64,000 nt of DNA from Oscillospiraceae bacterium (GCA_030153485.1 JAGUQX010000003.1:62001-126000), one strand, 5' to 3'. Positions 26,910-37,430 are shown, counted from the first letter of the stretch. Program-made: numbers and translations. Notes: generated by a model from the sequence alone, not told the origin.

Positions 26910-27128
26910 TTATTTACCTCTCCATATTATACGACCTTGTGTAAGATCGTATGGAGACATCTCTATATGCACAGTGTCCCCTGGAAGTATTCGTATATAA
27001 TGTGTTCTAAGTTTTCCAGAAATATGAGCAAGTATTCCATGTCCGTTCTCAAGTTCTACTTTAAATTTGCTCCCTCTAAGAGCTTCTTTTACAATACCTT
27101 TGACCTCGATAACGTCCTGTTTATCCAA
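26910..27128 (-). CDS. infA: Translation initiation factor IF-1
   Basis: A 72-aa OB-fold protein that binds the A site during initiation. The family core is clear: [35 protein letters not shown] and the [10 protein letters not shown] end. I chose TTG 27128 because AAGGGGG lies 8 bases upstream and gives exactly the family length. The ATG at 27149 would add seven unusual residues (including VFY) and overlap the upstream gene. Confidence 0.93.
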   Translation of the reverse strand: MDKQDVIEVKGIVKEALRGSKFKVELENGHGILAHISGKLRTHYIRILPGDTVHIEMSPYDLTQGRIIWRGK

Positions 27129-27141
27129 ATAAAAAACCCCC

Positions 27142-27408
27142 TTACTCATCTAAATTTGACATTTCTTCTACATAATTGTATCTCCATAAAAACTGCCTAA
27201 TTTTTTTATTGGTATATATAAAAGTTTTATCAACAAATATATTTGTTTTAGACAGATGCTTAACATTTTTCTTCTTAGGTTTTTCAGATCTTCTGGTTTT
27301 TCCATCAGAAATAAACACATAATCATTCTCTATATTTATAACTAGATAAAATCTTTCTTTATCATGACCCTTTATAGAACGCACAACCATACCTTTTAAT
27401 ATATCCAT
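27142..27408 (-). CDS. KOW-domain RNA-binding protein (L14e-like)
   Basis: 88 aa. The N-terminus, [19 protein letters not shown], is a KOW motif like that of archaeal/eukaryotic L14e; the rest is basic ([14 protein letters not shown]) and ends in aromatic-rich sequence. Many Clostridia and relatives have such a gene between map and infA, which suggests a role in translation or ribosome biogenesis, but its function is not established. It starts just after the map stop codon, so the two are coupled. Confidence 0.75.
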   Translation of the reverse strand: MDILKGMVVRSIKGHDKERFYLVINIENDYVFISDGKTRRSEKPKKKNVKHLSKTNIFVDKTFIYTNKKIRQFLWRYNYVEEMSNLDE

Positions 27409-27409
27409 A

Positions 27410-28156
27410 TTACACCTTAGTTAATATAACTGGTCCATCTGCAGTGATTGCTATGGTATTTTCAAAATGAGCAGAAAATTTTCCATCAGATGTTCGAACA
27501 GTCCAATTATCTTTATCAACTTTAACTATTCTAGATCCTATATTAACCATCGGCTCTATAGCAATAGTCATACCCTCTATTAATCTAGGTCCTTTTCCAG
27601 ATAATCCAAAATTGGGGATTTGTGGCATTTCATGAAGTTTTTTTCCTATTCCGTGACCTACATACTCTTCAACAATAGTAAATCCATTTTTTTCTACACA
27701 CATCTGTATAGCATTAGAAATATCACCTATTCTATTTCCAACAACCGCCATTTTTATCCCTTCAGATAAACTTTTTTTTGTAACATCTAAAAGCTTATCC
27801 ACTTCAATATCAATCTCTCCTACAGAAAATGTATATGCATTATCTCCATGAAAATCATCATAATAAGCACCAACATCTACACCAATAATATCTCCAGAAC
27901 TTAATTTTCTTTTAGATGGAATACCATGTATAACTTCGTCATTTATAGAAATACAAGCGCTAGCAGGAAATCCACCATATCCTAGAAAAGATGGTTTTGC
28001 TCCTGTAGAAACAATCAACTTATTTATAATATTGTCTAACTCTAAAGTTGTTATTCCAACTTCACAATGTTCTCCCGCTGTTTTTAATGCCAACGCTGCT
28101 ATTTCACAGGCTTTAGACATACGTTGTATTTCTTTTTTTGTTTTTACAGTTATCAT
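27410..28156 (-). CDS. map: Methionine aminopeptidase, type I
   Basis: A 248-aa dinuclear metal enzyme that removes the initiator Met. Metal ligands are seen in order: GVDVGAYYDDFHGDNAY (two Asp), HGIGKKLHEMP (His), AIEPMV (Glu) and HFENTIAI (Glu). It lacks an N-terminal zinc finger, as in bacterial type Ia. It lies 3 bases from adk within the spc operon, the common secY-adk-map order. Confidence 0.96.
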   Translation of the reverse strand: MITVKTKKEIQRMSKACEIAALALKTAGEHCEVGITTLELDNIINKLIVSTGAKPSFLGYGGFPASACISINDEVIHGIPSKRKLSSGDIIGVDVGAYYDDFHGDNAYTFSVGEIDIEVDKLLDVTKKSLSEGIKMAVVGNRIGDISNAIQMCVEKNGFTIVEEYVGHGIGKKLHEMPQIPNFGLSGKGPRLIEGMTIAIEPMVNIGSRIVKVDKDNWTVRTSDGKFSAHFENTIAITADGPVILTKV

Positions 28157-28159
28157 ATA

Positions 28160-28798
28160 TTAAACTTTTCTTTCAATAGCTTCAATAGTAAGCTTAGTTA
28201 TTTCATCAACTTTTCCTTCTCCTGAAATTATAAAAAGTTTGTTCTGATTTTTATAATAATCTTTTAAAGGAGCAGTTTGACTATGATAAACTTTTAGTCT
28301 TTCTTTTATAGTTTCAGGTTTATCATCTTTTCTTTGAATAATTTCTCCACTACATCTATCACAACAACCTTTTATTTTGGAGGGTTTATGCACTATATGA
28401 TATGAAGAACCGCAAGATGAACAAACTCTTCTACCAGAAAGCCTTTTTTCAACTTCTATATCAACTACATCTATATCTATAACTTTATCTATTAAAATTT
28501 CCATTTCTTTCAAAGCTTCTGCTTGTGGAACTGTTCTTGGAAATCCATCAAGTATAAAACCTTTACTACAATCAGATTCTACTAATCTAGATTTAATAAT
28601 ATCAATAACAACTTGGTCTGGAACTAATAGACCTTTGTCTATATAACTTTTTGCCTTTAACCCAACCTCAGTCCCAGATTTAAGAGCTTCACGTATTATA
28701 TTTCCCGTAGAAATAGTCGGTATATTTAGATAATCAGATATAAATTCTGCTTGTGTTCCTTTTCCTGCTCCTGGAGCACCCAAAAATATTAAATTCAT
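28160..28798 (-). CDS. adk: Adenylate kinase (zinc-LID form)
   Basis: 212 aa from ATG 28798 (AAAGGTG upstream); an in-frame TTG at 28819 has no binding site. It interconverts ATP+AMP and 2 ADP. The P-loop is GAPGAGKGTQ (about residues 7-16) and DGFPRT is the AMP-site motif. The LID domain holds CSSC and CDRC pairs (about 129-152), which bind zinc in many Gram-positive enzymes. Confidence 0.96.
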   Translation of the reverse strand: MNLIFLGAPGAGKGTQAEFISDYLNIPTISTGNIIREALKSGTEVGLKAKSYIDKGLLVPDQVVIDIIKSRLVESDCSKGFILDGFPRTVPQAEALKEMEILIDKVIDIDVVDIEVEKRLSGRRVCSSCGSSYHIVHKPSKIKGCCDRCSGEIIQRKDDKPETIKERLKVYHSQTAPLKDYYKNQNKLFIISGEGKVDEITKLTIEAIERKV

Positions 28799-28819
28799 AT
28801 TTTCACCTTTAAAACACAA

Positions 28820-30115
28820 TTATTCTAAAAATCCTTTATGATGTCGCATCATCATTTGTGATTCTAATTGTCTACCTGTTTCTAAAGCAACCCCTACAAT
28901 AATAAGTATTGATGTTCCTCCTAAAGCGATATTCATTCCACTAAATTGTCCAAAAAGTATTGGGAAGATAGCGATTATCGCAAGAAATATAGCACCTATT
29001 AATGTGATTTTTCCTATAATTTTTCCTATAAAATCAGATGTTGGTTTTCCTGGACGAAGCCCTGGAATTCCTCCATTATTTTTTCGTAAATTATTAGAAA
29101 TTTCTATTGGATTATATTGTATAGAAACATAAAAATAATTAAAAGCTATGATAAGGAAAAAATATATTATAGCATAAGGCCAATTATCATATCTAAACCA
29201 TAATAAAAAATTCTCCCAAAACGTTCCTTCTGTAGGTGGGAAAAATGCAGCAATAGTAGTTGGAATTGATATCAATGAACTTGCAAATATAATCGGCATA
29301 ACTCCACTCATATTAACTTTAACTGGAATATGACTAGATTGTCCACCATACATCTTTCTACCAACAACTCGTTTTGCATATTGAACAGGGATTTTTCTTT
29401 CAGCATTTGTCATAATAACTATAAACATAATCATCAATAAGAAAATAACCACTACGATTGGAACTAAAAAATAATATTTAGTTTCCCCTGTTTTTAAATA
29501 ATTATAAAGAAGTGTTACAGCCTGTGGAGCTCTAGAAATTATCCCCGCAAAAAGAATAATAGATATTCCATTCCCTATTCCCTTAGCATTTATTTCTTCA
29601 CCTAACCACATAACCAAAGCTGTTCCTGCTGTAAAGGTAATAATTATTACTAAAGCTGTCCAAATACCAACAAATCCACTAGTATAATCTGATATAACCG
29701 CACCTTGGCTTTTTAAAAGCAAGAAATATGCTACCGCTTGTATAAACCCAAGAATAACTGTAAAATATTTTGTTATTTTATTTAGTTTTTTTCTACCTTC
29801 CATACCTTCTTTACTTAATCTTTCAAGGGCAGGAATAGCAACGGTTAACAACTGAATTATAATCGAAGCGTTAATATACGGAGTTATTGACATTGCAAAT
29901 AGCGTTGCACTAGCAAAACCTCCACCTGTCAATACGTTTAAATAATCAAAAAATGTTGCATCAGCTCCACCAGTCATACCTTGTAAAACAGATGTATCTA
30001 AAAACGGGACCGGTATCGCAGATCCAATTCTAAATATTATAATTATAAGAATTGTAAAGAAGATTTTGACTCTCAAATCTTTAACTTTAAATGCATTTTT
30101 GAAAGTAGCAATCAA
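28820..30115 (-). CDS. secY: Preprotein translocase subunit SecY
   Basis: 431 aa with ten membrane helices, the channel of the Sec translocon. RIGSAIPVPFLD at the first helix, the plug region that follows, and the cytoplasmic loop NAERKIPVQYAKRVVGRKMYGG are typical. It is the only SecY in the window and pairs with secE at 23267. It sits between rplO and adk, one base after rplO. Confidence 0.97.
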   Translation of the reverse strand: MIATFKNAFKVKDLRVKIFFTILIIIIFRIGSAIPVPFLDTSVLQGMTGGADATFFDYLNVLTGGGFASATLFAMSITPYINASIIIQLLTVAIPALERLSKEGMEGRKKLNKITKYFTVILGFIQAVAYFLLLKSQGAVISDYTSGFVGIWTALVIIITFTAGTALVMWLGEEINAKGIGNGISIILFAGIISRAPQAVTLLYNYLKTGETKYYFLVPIVVVIFLLMIMFIVIMTNAERKIPVQYAKRVVGRKMYGGQSSHIPVKVNMSGVMPIIFASSLISIPTTIAAFFPPTEGTFWENFLLWFRYDNWPYAIIYFFLIIAFNYFYVSIQYNPIEISNNLRKNNGGIPGLRPGKPTSDFIGKIIGKITLIGAIFLAIIAIFPILFGQFSGMNIALGGTSILIIVGVALETGRQLESQMMMRHHKGFLE

Positions 30116-30116
30116 T

Positions 30117-30560
30117 CTAGATCACCTCTGCCTTTCCACCAACCTGTTCTATTTTGTCTTTAGCTGACTTTGAGAAAGACGTAACTTGTACTGTCAGTTT
30201 TTTGGAAACTTCTCCATTCCCTAAAACTTTTATTCCGTCTAATCTTTTTTTTATCAAACCTGAACTGATAATTGCATGTTCGTCAACTATATCGCCTTCA
30301 TTAAACTTATTTTGTAAATCTGCTAGATTTATTGTAGCAAAATGTTTAGCGAATATATTTACGAATCCTCTTTTAGGAACTCTTCTGTGTAACGGCATTT
30401 GTCCGCCTTCAAAACCTGGACGAACTCCCCCTCCAGAACGAGCATTTTGTCCTTTATGCCCTTTTCCAGAAGTTTTACCTGTTCCAGAACCAGCTCCTCT
30501 ACCTATTCTCTTAACTTTTTTTGTAGACCCTTGAGCAGGATATAATTCATGTAACTTCAT
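30117..30560 (-). CDS. rplO: 50S ribosomal protein L15
   Basis: 147 aa. The Gly-rich N-terminal arm ([22 protein letters not shown]) and the [17 protein letters not shown] segment that follows are diagnostic. It is a late assembly protein of the 50S central protuberance. AAGGAGGTGCGAC precedes the ATG. Confidence 0.97.
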   Translation of the reverse strand: MKLHELYPAQGSTKKVKRIGRGAGSGTGKTSGKGHKGQNARSGGGVRPGFEGGQMPLHRRVPKRGFVNIFAKHFATINLADLQNKFNEGDIVDEHAIISSGLIKKRLDGIKVLGNGEVSKKLTVQVTSFSKSAKDKIEQVGGKAEVI

Positions 30561-30575
30561 TAAAGTCGCACCTCC

Positions 30576-30755
30576 TTACTTGCTTATTACCTCTATGAGG
30601 TGTGAAATTTTAAATACTTTTCCTTTTGTAGCTTCGTTCTCTGGTTGTTCAACTACATCTCCAATTGTTTTTAAACCTAATGATTTCGCTGTTAGAATTT
30701 GATTTTTTTTGGATCCAATCAAACTTTTTATAAGCTTAATTTTTAAGGTTGCCAT
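30576..30755 (-). CDS. rpmD: 50S ribosomal protein L30
   Basis: A 59-aa protein found by reading between rplO and rpsE. MATLKIKLIKSLIGSKKNQ and the LGLKTIGDVVEQPEN segment fit bacterial L30, although the end is a little divergent. It starts at ATG 30755 behind AAAGGGGG and is in the canonical rpsE-rpmD-rplO position. Confidence 0.95.
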   Translation of the reverse strand: MATLKIKLIKSLIGSKKNQILTAKSLGLKTIGDVVEQPENEATKGKVFKISHLIEVISK

Positions 30756-30769
30756 TATTCACGCCCCCT

Positions 30770-31270
30770 TTAATTCAAAATTTCTTTTATAGATTTTCCT
30801 CTAATTGCGGCAACTTGCTCTAAACTTCTTAAAGAAGATAAACCCTGTATAGTTGCTCTTATTACATTACAAGGATTATTAGAACGTAATGCTTTTGTTC
30901 TAATATCCTTAATTCCTGAAACTTCTATTACAGCACGAACAGGTCCTCCAGCGATAACCCCTGTTCCTTCTGGAGCTGGTTTCATTAAAACTCTTCCTGC
31001 TCCAAATTTCCCAACTATTTCATGTGGAATAGTTGTAGCTCTAGTTGAAATTTTAACTAAATTCTTTTTAGCATCTTCTATTCCTTTTCTAATAGCATCT
31101 GGAACTTCGCCTGATTTTCCAATTCCAAACCCAACTGTTCCATTTCCGTCACCTACAACAACTAGTGCTGCAAATTTAAATATACGTCCACCTTTTACAG
31201 TTTTAGAAACACGATTTATAGAAACTACTTTTTCTTTTAAATCCAGTGTTGAACTATCTATTATAGCCAA
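30770..31270 (-). CDS. rpsE: 30S ribosomal protein S5
   Basis: 166 aa. The double-stranded RNA-binding N-domain has [21 protein letters not shown], and the second domain has [19 protein letters not shown]5 helps accuracy and mRNA unwinding. AGGGAGGTG precedes the ATG. Canonical position between rplR and rpmD. Confidence 0.97.
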   Translation of the reverse strand: MAIIDSSTLDLKEKVVSINRVSKTVKGGRIFKFAALVVVGDGNGTVGFGIGKSGEVPDAIRKGIEDAKKNLVKISTRATTIPHEIVGKFGAGRVLMKPAPEGTGVIAGGPVRAVIEVSGIKDIRTKALRSNNPCNVIRATIQGLSSLRSLEQVAAIRGKSIKEILN

Positions 31271-31286
31271 AAGTACACCTCCCTAT

Positions 31287-31646
31287 TTAGAACTTAAGTC
31301 CACATTCTCTAGCGCCTTCTGCAAGCTCCGAGATGCGTCCATGATACACATAACCTCCACGGTCAAAAACAACTTCTTTATAGTTTTTTTCTATAGCTCT
31401 TTTTGCTATAGTTTTTCCTATAAGTCTTGCTGATTCTTTGTTTCCACCATTATCAGTAAATTCTTTTTCGACTGTAGAAGCAGATACAAGTGTCATTCCA
31501 TTTACATCGTCAATAAGTTGTGCGTATATATGTTTACTAGAACGAAATACATTAAGACGAGGTCTTTCTGCTGTTCCAGAAATTTTTCCGCGAACTCTAC
31601 GGTGTCTTTTTAAACGAGATTTATTTTTATTAAGTTGTTTCACCAT
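31287..31646 (-). CDS. rplR: 50S ribosomal protein L18
   Basis: 119 aa. It binds 5S rRNA with L5. [23 protein letters not shown] and the [21 protein letters not shown] end match the family. The GGGGTG Shine-Dalgarno is followed closely by the ATG. Confidence 0.97.
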   Translation of the reverse strand: MVKQLNKNKSRLKRHRRVRGKISGTAERPRLNVFRSSKHIYAQLIDDVNGMTLVSASTVEKEFTDNGGNKESARLIGKTIAKRAIEKNYKEVVFDRGGYVYHGRISELAEGARECGLKF

Positions 31647-31663
31647 ATTATTTCACCCCTTTA

Positions 31664-32212
31664 CTACTTCTTACCGCCCTTACCAGCTTTTCCTTCTTTA
31701 CGTTTAACAACTTCGCCTAAATACCTAATCCCTTTACCTTTGTAAGGTTCAGGTGGTCTTTTTTCTCTAACTTCAGCTGCAAATTGTCCAACTTTTTGTT
31801 TATCTGGTCCAGATATTATAATTTTAGTAGGAGCTGGAACTTCTATGCTTATTCCCTCGATTTCTGGCATAGCCACTAGATGAGAATATCCAACTGTCAA
31901 GATCAAGTCTTTTCCTTGTTTTGCAGCACGATATCCAACACCTTGTATTTCAAGTTCTTTTGTAAATCCTTTTAAAACTCCTTCTACCATGTTCGCTATA
32001 AGAGTTCTTGTAAGACCATGTAAAGATCTATGATTTTTCTTATCGCTAGGACGAGTAACAGTTATTACTGTTCCCTCAATTTCAACTTTAATATCTTTTA
32101 CTATTTCTCTTTCAAGAGTTCCCTTTGGTCCTGTAACAGTAAGGTCTCTACCAACAAGTTTTACTGTTACGCCAGAGGGAACATCGATTGGCATTCTTCC
32201 AATACGTGACAT
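31664..32212 (-). CDS. rplF: 50S ribosomal protein L6
   Basis: 182 aa with the two tandem L6 folds: [15 protein letters not shown] at the N-terminus and the conserved [14 protein letters not shown] near the C-terminus. It lies near the sarcin-ricin loop. Canonical position between rpsH and rplR. Confidence 0.97.
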   Translation of the reverse strand: MSRIGRMPIDVPSGVTVKLVGRDLTVTGPKGTLEREIVKDIKVEIEGTVITVTRPSDKKNHRSLHGLTRTLIANMVEGVLKGFTKELEIQGVGYRAAKQGKDLILTVGYSHLVAMPEIEGISIEVPAPTKIIISGPDKQKVGQFAAEVREKRPPEPYKGKGIRYLGEVVKRKEGKAGKGGKK

Positions 32213-32231
32213 ACGACGTTTTCCCCCTTAT

Positions 32232-32630
32232 TTACCAAATAAACGCTAGAACTTCACCACCAAGATTTTCTCTTCTAGCTCTCTTATTTGTCATTATTCC
32301 TTTAGATGTAGACACAACCGCTATACCTAAATTTCTTAAAACTTTTGGCATTTTTTCGCAAGTTGTATAAATACGTAATCCAGGTTTTGAAACCCTTCTT
32401 AAACCATTTATAACTTTTGATTTGTTTGTTCCATATTTTAAAGTTGCTTTAAGTATACCTTGTTTGTTATCTTCTATCATTTGAAAACTTTTTATATAAC
32501 CCTCATCAACAAGGATTTGCAAAATCGCTTTTTTAAGCTTAGATGCTGGGATATCCACAGTTTCATGCTTTGCTGCATTTGCATTTCTAATCCTTGTTAA
32601 CAAATCCGCTACTTTATCAGTGATTTGCAT
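32232..32630 (-). CDS. rpsH: 30S ribosomal protein S8
   Basis: 132 aa. [14 protein letters not shown] at the N-terminus and the end [22 protein letters not shown] are diagnostic. S8 binds the central domain of 16S rRNA and, in E. coli, represses the spc operon; I did not identify such a site here. GGAGGTTGACTGT precedes the ATG. Confidence 0.97.
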   Translation of the reverse strand: MQITDKVADLLTRIRNANAAKHETVDIPASKLKKAILQILVDEGYIKSFQMIEDNKQGILKATLKYGTNKSKVINGLRRVSKPGLRIYTTCEKMPKVLRNLGIAVVSTSKGIMTNKRARRENLGGEVLAFIW

Positions 32631-32657
32631 ACAGTCAACCTCCTTTGCTTGTGCTTA

Positions 32658-32843
32658 TTACCAACTAGCTTTCCTAACGCCCGGAATTTGACCCTTATAA
32701 GCCAATTCTCTAAAGCAAATACGACATACACCAAATTTTCTTAAATATGCATGTGGTCTTCCGCATATTTTGCATCTATTATATGCACGGGTGGAAAACT
32801 TAGGCGTCCTTTTTTGTTTTGCTATCATAGACTTCTTAGCCAT
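32658..32843 (-). CDS. rpsN: 30S ribosomal protein S14, type Z
   Basis: The 61-aa zinc form of S14. Two CxxC pairs, CKIC (about residues 24-27) and CRIC (about 40-43), surround the conserved [12 protein letters not shown]. The short, zinc-binding form is usual in Gram-positives. Canonical place between rplE and rpsH. Confidence 0.97.
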   Translation of the reverse strand: MAKKSMIAKQKRTPKFSTRAYNRCKICGRPHAYLRKFGVCRICFRELAYKGQIPGVRKASW

Positions 32844-32857
32844 TTTAAAATTCCCCC

Positions 32858-33397
32858 CTATTTATTAAAAGGTGCACCAAGTAGAGTTAATAACTCTTGT
32901 GCCTCTTCGTCAGTATTAGCTGTTGTTATAAATGCTATGTCCATTCCACGAATTGCATCTATTTTATCATATTCTATTTCTGGAAATATTAGCTGTTCTT
33001 TTATTCCCATATTGTAGTTTCCTCTTCCATCAAAAGAATTTCCATTTATTCCTCGAAAATCTCTAACTCTAGGTAAAGCTACATTAAAAAGCCTATCTAC
33101 AAACTCATACATGTTTTTAGAACGAAGTGTAACTTTTACACCTATCCTCATGCCTTCTCTTAATTTGAAATTAGCAACAGATTTTTTAGCATTACATGTA
33201 ATTGCTTTTTGTCCAGTTATAATACCTAAATCAGATATGATAGCGTCAATAACCTTTGTGTTGTCTCTCGCTTCTCCACATCCAACATTAATTACAACTT
33301 TCTCAAGCTTTGGAATTTGCATGACACTTTTATATCCAAATTTTTTCATCATAGATGGCATAATATCTGCTTTATACTTTTCTTTTAACCTTGCCAT
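32858..33397 (-). CDS. rplE: 50S ribosomal protein L5
   Basis: 179 aa, the 5S rRNA-binding protein that contacts S13 across the subunit interface. MARLKEKY, the [18 protein letters not shown] segment and the C-terminal [15 protein letters not shown] are typical. AAGGAGGAAA precedes the ATG. Confidence 0.97.
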   Translation of the reverse strand: MARLKEKYKADIMPSMMKKFGYKSVMQIPKLEKVVINVGCGEARDNTKVIDAIISDLGIITGQKAITCNAKKSVANFKLREGMRIGVKVTLRSKNMYEFVDRLFNVALPRVRDFRGINGNSFDGRGNYNMGIKEQLIFPEIEYDKIDAIRGMDIAFITTANTDEEAQELLTLLGAPFNK

Positions 33398-33413
33398 GTT
33401 TTTTCCTCCTTAC

Positions 33414-33740
33414 TTAGAAAGTTTCTTCGCAGCCTTTATGTTTACACATTCTTGTTTTGCTTCCATTTTTATCTATTTTATGACCAAGTCTTGTTGCTTT
33501 TTTACATTTTGGACAAACAAGCATAACTTTACAAGCATATAGAGCCGCTTCTGCTTTAACTATTCCACCTTGTTCTCCCATTTTCTTAGGTTTAACATGT
33601 TTAGTTACAAAGTTTGCGTTTTCTACAATAACTTTACTCTCTTTTATACTAACTTGTAAAATCTTTCCTTGTTTACCCTTGTCTTTCCCGCTGATGATCT
33701 TTACAGTATCACCAGTTTTTACGTGCAACTTCTTATTCAT
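33414..33740 (-). CDS. rplX: 50S ribosomal protein L24
   Basis: 108 aa. KOW motif VKIISGKDKGKQGKI near the N-terminus and HVKPKKMGEQGGI in the middle. The C-terminal part holds CPKCKKATRLG and CKHKGCEETF, so it may bind zinc, as in some Firmicute L24 proteins. It nucleates 50S assembly. Confidence 0.96.
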   Translation of the reverse strand: MNKKLHVKTGDTVKIISGKDKGKQGKILQVSIKESKVIVENANFVTKHVKPKKMGEQGGIVKAEAALYACKVMLVCPKCKKATRLGHKIDKNGSKTRMCKHKGCEETF

Positions 33741-33757
33741 TTAAATTGCACCTCCAA

Positions 33758-34126
33758 TCAAAGAACTTCTGGCGCAAGAGATAAAATCTTAGTATAAGAT
33801 TTTTCGCGTAACTCTCTTGCAACAGGTCCGAATATACGTGTACCCCTTGGGTTTTTATCATCTTTTATTATAACAGCTGCATTTTCATCAAACCTTATAT
33901 ATGTTCCGTCGTCTCTTCCAAGACCTTTTACAGTACGAACAACTACAGCTTTTATTACATCACCTTTTTTAACCGCTCCACCTGGTGTTGCTTTTTTGAC
34001 AGATGCCACTATAACATCTCCGATTTTTGCGTATCTTTTTCTTGTTCCGCCTAAAACTCTAATACACATTATCTCTTTAGCTCCACTATTATCCGCAACT
34101 TTTAAATAGGTTTGCATTTGTATCAT
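33758..34126 (-). CDS. rplN: 50S ribosomal protein L14
   Basis: 122 aa. [27 protein letters not shown] and the [13 protein letters not shown] segment are diagnostic. It forms bridges with the 30S subunit and is the docking site of the silencing factor RsfS. Canonical place between rpsQ and rplX. Confidence 0.97.
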   Translation of the reverse strand: MIQMQTYLKVADNSGAKEIMCIRVLGGTRKRYAKIGDVIVASVKKATPGGAVKKGDVIKAVVVRTVKGLGRDDGTYIRFDENAAVIIKDDKNPRGTRIFGPVARELREKSYTKILSLAPEVL

Positions 34127-34157
34127 GGCTTGTTCCTCCTCTCGACTCTTCTAATGA

Positions 34158-34415
34158 TTACTTAGCTTTTTCTACTATTTGAATCAATCTCCATCTTTTA
34201 CCCTTAGAAAGAGGACGAGTTTCCATTATTTCTACACGGTCTCCAACACCACAAGTGTTGTTTTCATCATGCACTTTCAACTTTTCAGTTCTTTTAAGTA
34301 TTTTTTTGTAAAGTGGATGCTTAACACTTCTTTGAATAGAAACAACTATTGTTTTATCCATTTTATCGCTAACAACTTTTCCTGTTCTAGTTTTTCTAAG
34401 TTTTCTAGCGTCCAT
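34158..34415 (-). CDS. rpsQ: 30S ribosomal protein S17
   Basis: 85 aa OB-fold protein that binds 16S rRNA early in assembly. [20 protein letters not shown] and the MHDENN-like loop ([27 protein letters not shown]) match the family. AAGGAGGATTTCGT precedes the ATG. Confidence 0.96.
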   Translation of the reverse strand: MDARKLRKTRTGKVVSDKMDKTIVVSIQRSVKHPLYKKILKRTEKLKVHDENNTCGVGDRVEIMETRPLSKGKRWRLIQIVEKAK

Positions 34416-34437
34416 ATACGAAATCCTCCTTTACAAC

Positions 34438-34641
34438 TTATTGTAAATTTTCTTTGCTTTGTTTTTCTCTTATAATCGTTTTTACTCTTGCTATATCTTT
34501 CTTAACATCGCCCAGTCTATTAGTGTTGTCAAGTTGATTAACAGCTAGTTGAAAACGAAGGTTGAAAAGTTCTGCTTTGAGATCTCCCAACTTTTCCATC
34601 AATTCATTTGAAGACAATTCTCTAACCTCAAAAGCTTTCAT
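34438..34641 (-). CDS. rpmC: 50S ribosomal protein L29
   Basis: 67 aa, two long helices. The [19 protein letters not shown] core is diagnostic. It sits by the exit tunnel where trigger factor and SRP dock. Its ATG overlaps the last base of the rplP stop codon, so it is translationally coupled. Confidence 0.96.
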   Translation of the reverse strand: MKAFEVRELSSNELMEKLGDLKAELFNLRFQLAVNQLDNTNRLGDVKKDIARVKTIIREKQSKENLQ

Positions 34642-35126
34642 TAACCCTCACCACCCTGTTCTTGTTTAGCTTGCTCTTCTTTAATTTTTTCTTCTTTAGC
34701 TTGCTCTTCTTTTAATTGATTTTCTTTGCTAACAAATTTGCATTTAATCGGCAATTTATGGATAGCAAGTCTTACAGCTTCTCTTGCAATCTCTTCAGTA
34801 ACTCCTGCAATTTCAAACATTATTCTATTAGGTTTAACAACAGCTACCCAATATTCTGGTGATCCTTTTCCAGATCCCATTCTAGTTTCCGCAGGTTTTT
34901 CTGTAATAGGTTTATCTGGAAAAATTTTTATCCAAACTTGCCCACCACGTTTTATATAACGTGTCATAGCAATACGAGCAGCTTCTATTTGATTTGATGT
35001 AATCCAAGCTGGCTCCATTGCTTGAATACCATATTCTCCATAAGTGATTTTTGCTCCTCTTGTCGCTTTTCCTTTTAATCTGCCTCTATGAACTTTACGA
35101 TATTTAACTCTTTTAGGTAATAACAT
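34641..35126 (-). CDS. rplP: 50S ribosomal protein L16 with acidic C-terminal extension
   Basis: 161 aa; family members are usually near 140-146. [18 protein letters not shown], the core with [18 protein letters not shown], and the IKCKFV end of the domain are normal. After it comes a Glu/Lys/Gln-rich tail (about residues 138-161) with two near-repeats of [10 protein letters not shown] type. L16 organises the A site of the 50S subunit. Its first base overlaps the rpsC stop codon. Confidence 0.96.
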   Translation of the reverse strand: MLLPKRVKYRKVHRGRLKGKATRGAKITYGEYGIQAMEPAWITSNQIEAARIAMTRYIKRGGQVWIKIFPDKPITEKPAETRMGSGKGSPEYWVAVVKPNRIMFEIAGVTEEIAREAVRLAIHKLPIKCKFVSKENQLKEEQAKEEKIKEEQAKQEQGGEG

Positions 35127-35839
35127 TATCTGTTACCCCCTTCTCTACGAGGAGTTCTTCTTCTATCTTGTTGTTGTGTATGATTTTCTTCTTTGTCTTT
35201 TTTAAATTGACTTTTTAAAATTTCACCTTTGTAGATCCATGTTTTTACGCCTAATTTTCCATATGTTGTATTAGCTTCTGCAAATCCATAATCTATATCA
35301 GCTCTTATAGTTTGTAGTGGTATAGTTCCTTCGTGATAGCTTTCATCTCGAGCAATTTCTGCTCCACCTAATCTACCAGAAACTCTAGTTTTAATACCCT
35401 TTGCACCAAGCTTCATTGTTCTTCCAATTGATTGCTTCATAGCTCTTCTAAAAGAAATTCTTCTTTCAAGCTGTGCTGCAATATTTTCAGAAACTAATTG
35501 TGCGTTAAGGTCTGGCTGTTTAACTTCTATAATGTTTACAACAACTGGTTTGTTTGTCATCTTAGAAAGTTTTAATCTTAATTTTTCAATTTCAGATCCA
35601 CCTTTTCCGATAACTATTCCAGGTTTTGAGCAATGAATATGAATTCTGATTTTTACAGAGTCTCTTTCAATTTCTATTCTTGGTATACCAGCAGAATATA
35701 AACTTTTCTTTAGAAACTTTCTAATATTATAATCTTCTACAAGTGTATCACCGAAAGTTTTTTTATCTGCAAACCATCTAGAATCCCAGTTTTTTATTAC
35801 ACCGACCCTAAAACCATGCGCATTCACCTTTTGACCCAT
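35126..35839 (-). CDS. rpsC: 30S ribosomal protein S3
   Basis: 237 aa with the N-terminal KH domain ([16 protein letters not shown], GxxG intact) and the S3 C-domain ([22 protein letters not shown]). The polar C-terminal tail ([13 protein letters not shown]) is typical. S3 surrounds the mRNA entry tunnel. Confidence 0.97.
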   Translation of the reverse strand: MGQKVNAHGFRVGVIKNWDSRWFADKKTFGDTLVEDYNIRKFLKKSLYSAGIPRIEIERDSVKIRIHIHCSKPGIVIGKGGSEIEKLRLKLSKMTNKPVVVNIIEVKQPDLNAQLVSENIAAQLERRISFRRAMKQSIGRTMKLGAKGIKTRVSGRLGGAEIARDESYHEGTIPLQTIRADIDYGFAEANTTYGKLGVKTWIYKGEILKSQFKKDKEENHTQQQDRRRTPRREGGNR

Positions 35840-35858
35840 ATTTCACCTCTCCTTTCAG

Positions 35859-36194
35859 CTATTCTTTTTCTTTAACCACTAATGTTATATGTGACGTTCT
35901 TTTTAAAATTTGAAAAGCACGACCTTGTGCCCTTGGTCTAATTCTTTTTAAAGTTGGTCCTGGACACACAAAACATTCAGAAATATATAATTTTGTTTTA
36001 TCTAAATGATTATTATGCTCTGCATTGGCTATCGCAGAGTGTAATAATTTTATCAAGTGTTCACATGCTGATTTGGAAGTATGCTTTAATATAGCAAACG
36101 CCTTTTCTATTGGTTGATTTCTAATTAAATCAAGAACAATCTTAACTTTTCTAGGCGCTATGCGAACATACTTTAGATAAGCTTTTGCTTCCAT
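35859..36194 (-). CDS. rplV: 50S ribosomal protein L22
   Basis: 111 aa. [25 protein letters not shown] at the N-terminus and the conserved hairpin [25 protein letters not shown], which lines the exit tunnel and is the site of macrolide resistance changes in other species. GGAGGATATTGA precedes the ATG. Confidence 0.97.
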   Translation of the reverse strand: MEAKAYLKYVRIAPRKVKIVLDLIRNQPIEKAFAILKHTSKSACEHLIKLLHSAIANAEHNNHLDKTKLYISECFVCPGPTLKRIRPRAQGRAFQILKRTSHITLVVKEKE

Positions 36195-36215
36195 TCAATA
36201 TCCTCCTTTGACCTC

Positions 36216-36500
36216 TTATTTCTTACCATTATTTGTTGTTTTAGAACCAGCATGACCTCTATAAGTCCTAGTTAGAGCAAATTCCCCTAACTTATGACCT
36301 ACCATATCTTCTGTTACATAAACTGGAACATGTTTTCTTCCATCATGAACAGCAAACGTGTGTCCTACAAATTCAGGAAAAATTGTTGAAGATCGGCTCC
36401 ATGTTTTAAGAACCTTTGTTTCTCCTGCCTCGTTCATCTGTATAACTCTTTTTAGGAGAACTGGTTGTACATAAGGCCCTTTTTTAATACTTCTTCCCAT
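36216..36500 (-). CDS. rpsS: 30S ribosomal protein S19
   Basis: 94 aa. [38 protein letters not shown] and the [19 protein letters not shown] end are diagnostic. It forms the head bridge with S13. AAAGGAGGCAGATG-type Shine-Dalgarno. Confidence 0.97.
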   Translation of the reverse strand: MGRSIKKGPYVQPVLLKRVIQMNEAGETKVLKTWSRSSTIFPEFVGHTFAVHDGRKHVPVYVTEDMVGHKLGEFALTRTYRGHAGSKTTNNGKK

Positions 36501-36524
36501 AAATCATCTGCCTCCTTTCAGCAC

Positions 36525-37358
36525 CTATTTAGAATTTCTACGCTTTACAATAAACTTATCAGAGTGACAATGATTTTTTCTAGTTTTATATCCAAGTGTT
36601 GGTTTACCCCATGGTGTAACAGGTCCCGCTCTTCCGATAGGAGATTTTCCTTCTCCTCCTCCATGTGGATGATCACAAGGGTTCATTACAGATCCCCTAA
36701 CAGTTGGTCTCCATCCCATATGACGTTTTCTTCCAGCTTTACCAATAGTTACATTTTCATGTTTAAGATTTCCAACTTGCCCAATCGTTGCCATGCATAT
36801 AACAGGAACTTTTCTAAGCTCTCCTGAAGGTAATCTAATTAGAGCATGATCGCCCTCTTTCGCCATTAGCTGTGCCATATTTCCTGCAGAGCGTACAAAT
36901 TGTGCGCCTTTTCCAGGATACAATTCTATATTATGAATAATTGTACCAACTGGTATATTAAGAAGTTTAAGTGCATTACCTGGTTTTATATCTGCATCTG
37001 GACCAGATCGAACTATATCTCCAACTTTAAGTCCATTAGGAGCAACTATATATCTTTTTTCACCATCTTCATATTTAAGCAAAGATATATGCGCTGATCT
37101 ATTTGGATCATACTCTAATGTCATAACAGTTGCATTCATATCTAGTTTGTTTCTTTTAAAATCAATAATACGATATTTTCTTCTATTTCCTCCGCCTCTA
37201 TGACGAACTGTGATTCTTCCATAACTATTACGACCAGAATGCTTTTTCAAAGGAGCCAATAGGCTTTTCTCTGGTGCAACTTTTGACAGATTAGAATAAT
37301 CAACAACAGTCATATGACGTCTAGAAGGAGTGGTTGGTTTAAAACTTTTAATCGACAT
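36525..37358 (-). CDS. rplB: 50S ribosomal protein L2
   Basis: 277 aa, with the OB and SH3-like domains. The conserved [22 protein letters not shown] segment near residue 218, which includes the His near the peptidyl transferase centre, is intact. [16 protein letters not shown] marks the N-domain. Canonical place between rplW and rpsS. Confidence 0.98.
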   Translation of the reverse strand: MSIKSFKPTTPSRRHMTVVDYSNLSKVAPEKSLLAPLKKHSGRNSYGRITVRHRGGGNRRKYRIIDFKRNKLDMNATVMTLEYDPNRSAHISLLKYEDGEKRYIVAPNGLKVGDIVRSGPDADIKPGNALKLLNIPVGTIIHNIELYPGKGAQFVRSAGNMAQLMAKEGDHALIRLPSGELRKVPVICMATIGQVGNLKHENVTIGKAGRKRHMGWRPTVRGSVMNPCDHPHGGGEGKSPIGRAGPVTPWGKPTLGYKTRKNHCHSDKFIVKRRNSK

Positions 37359-37430
37359 CTATCTATTCTCCTTTTTGGTTTAGCGACAACAAACGTTGCC
37401 ATACATTACCTTTAAGGAAAAAGCTAAAAT

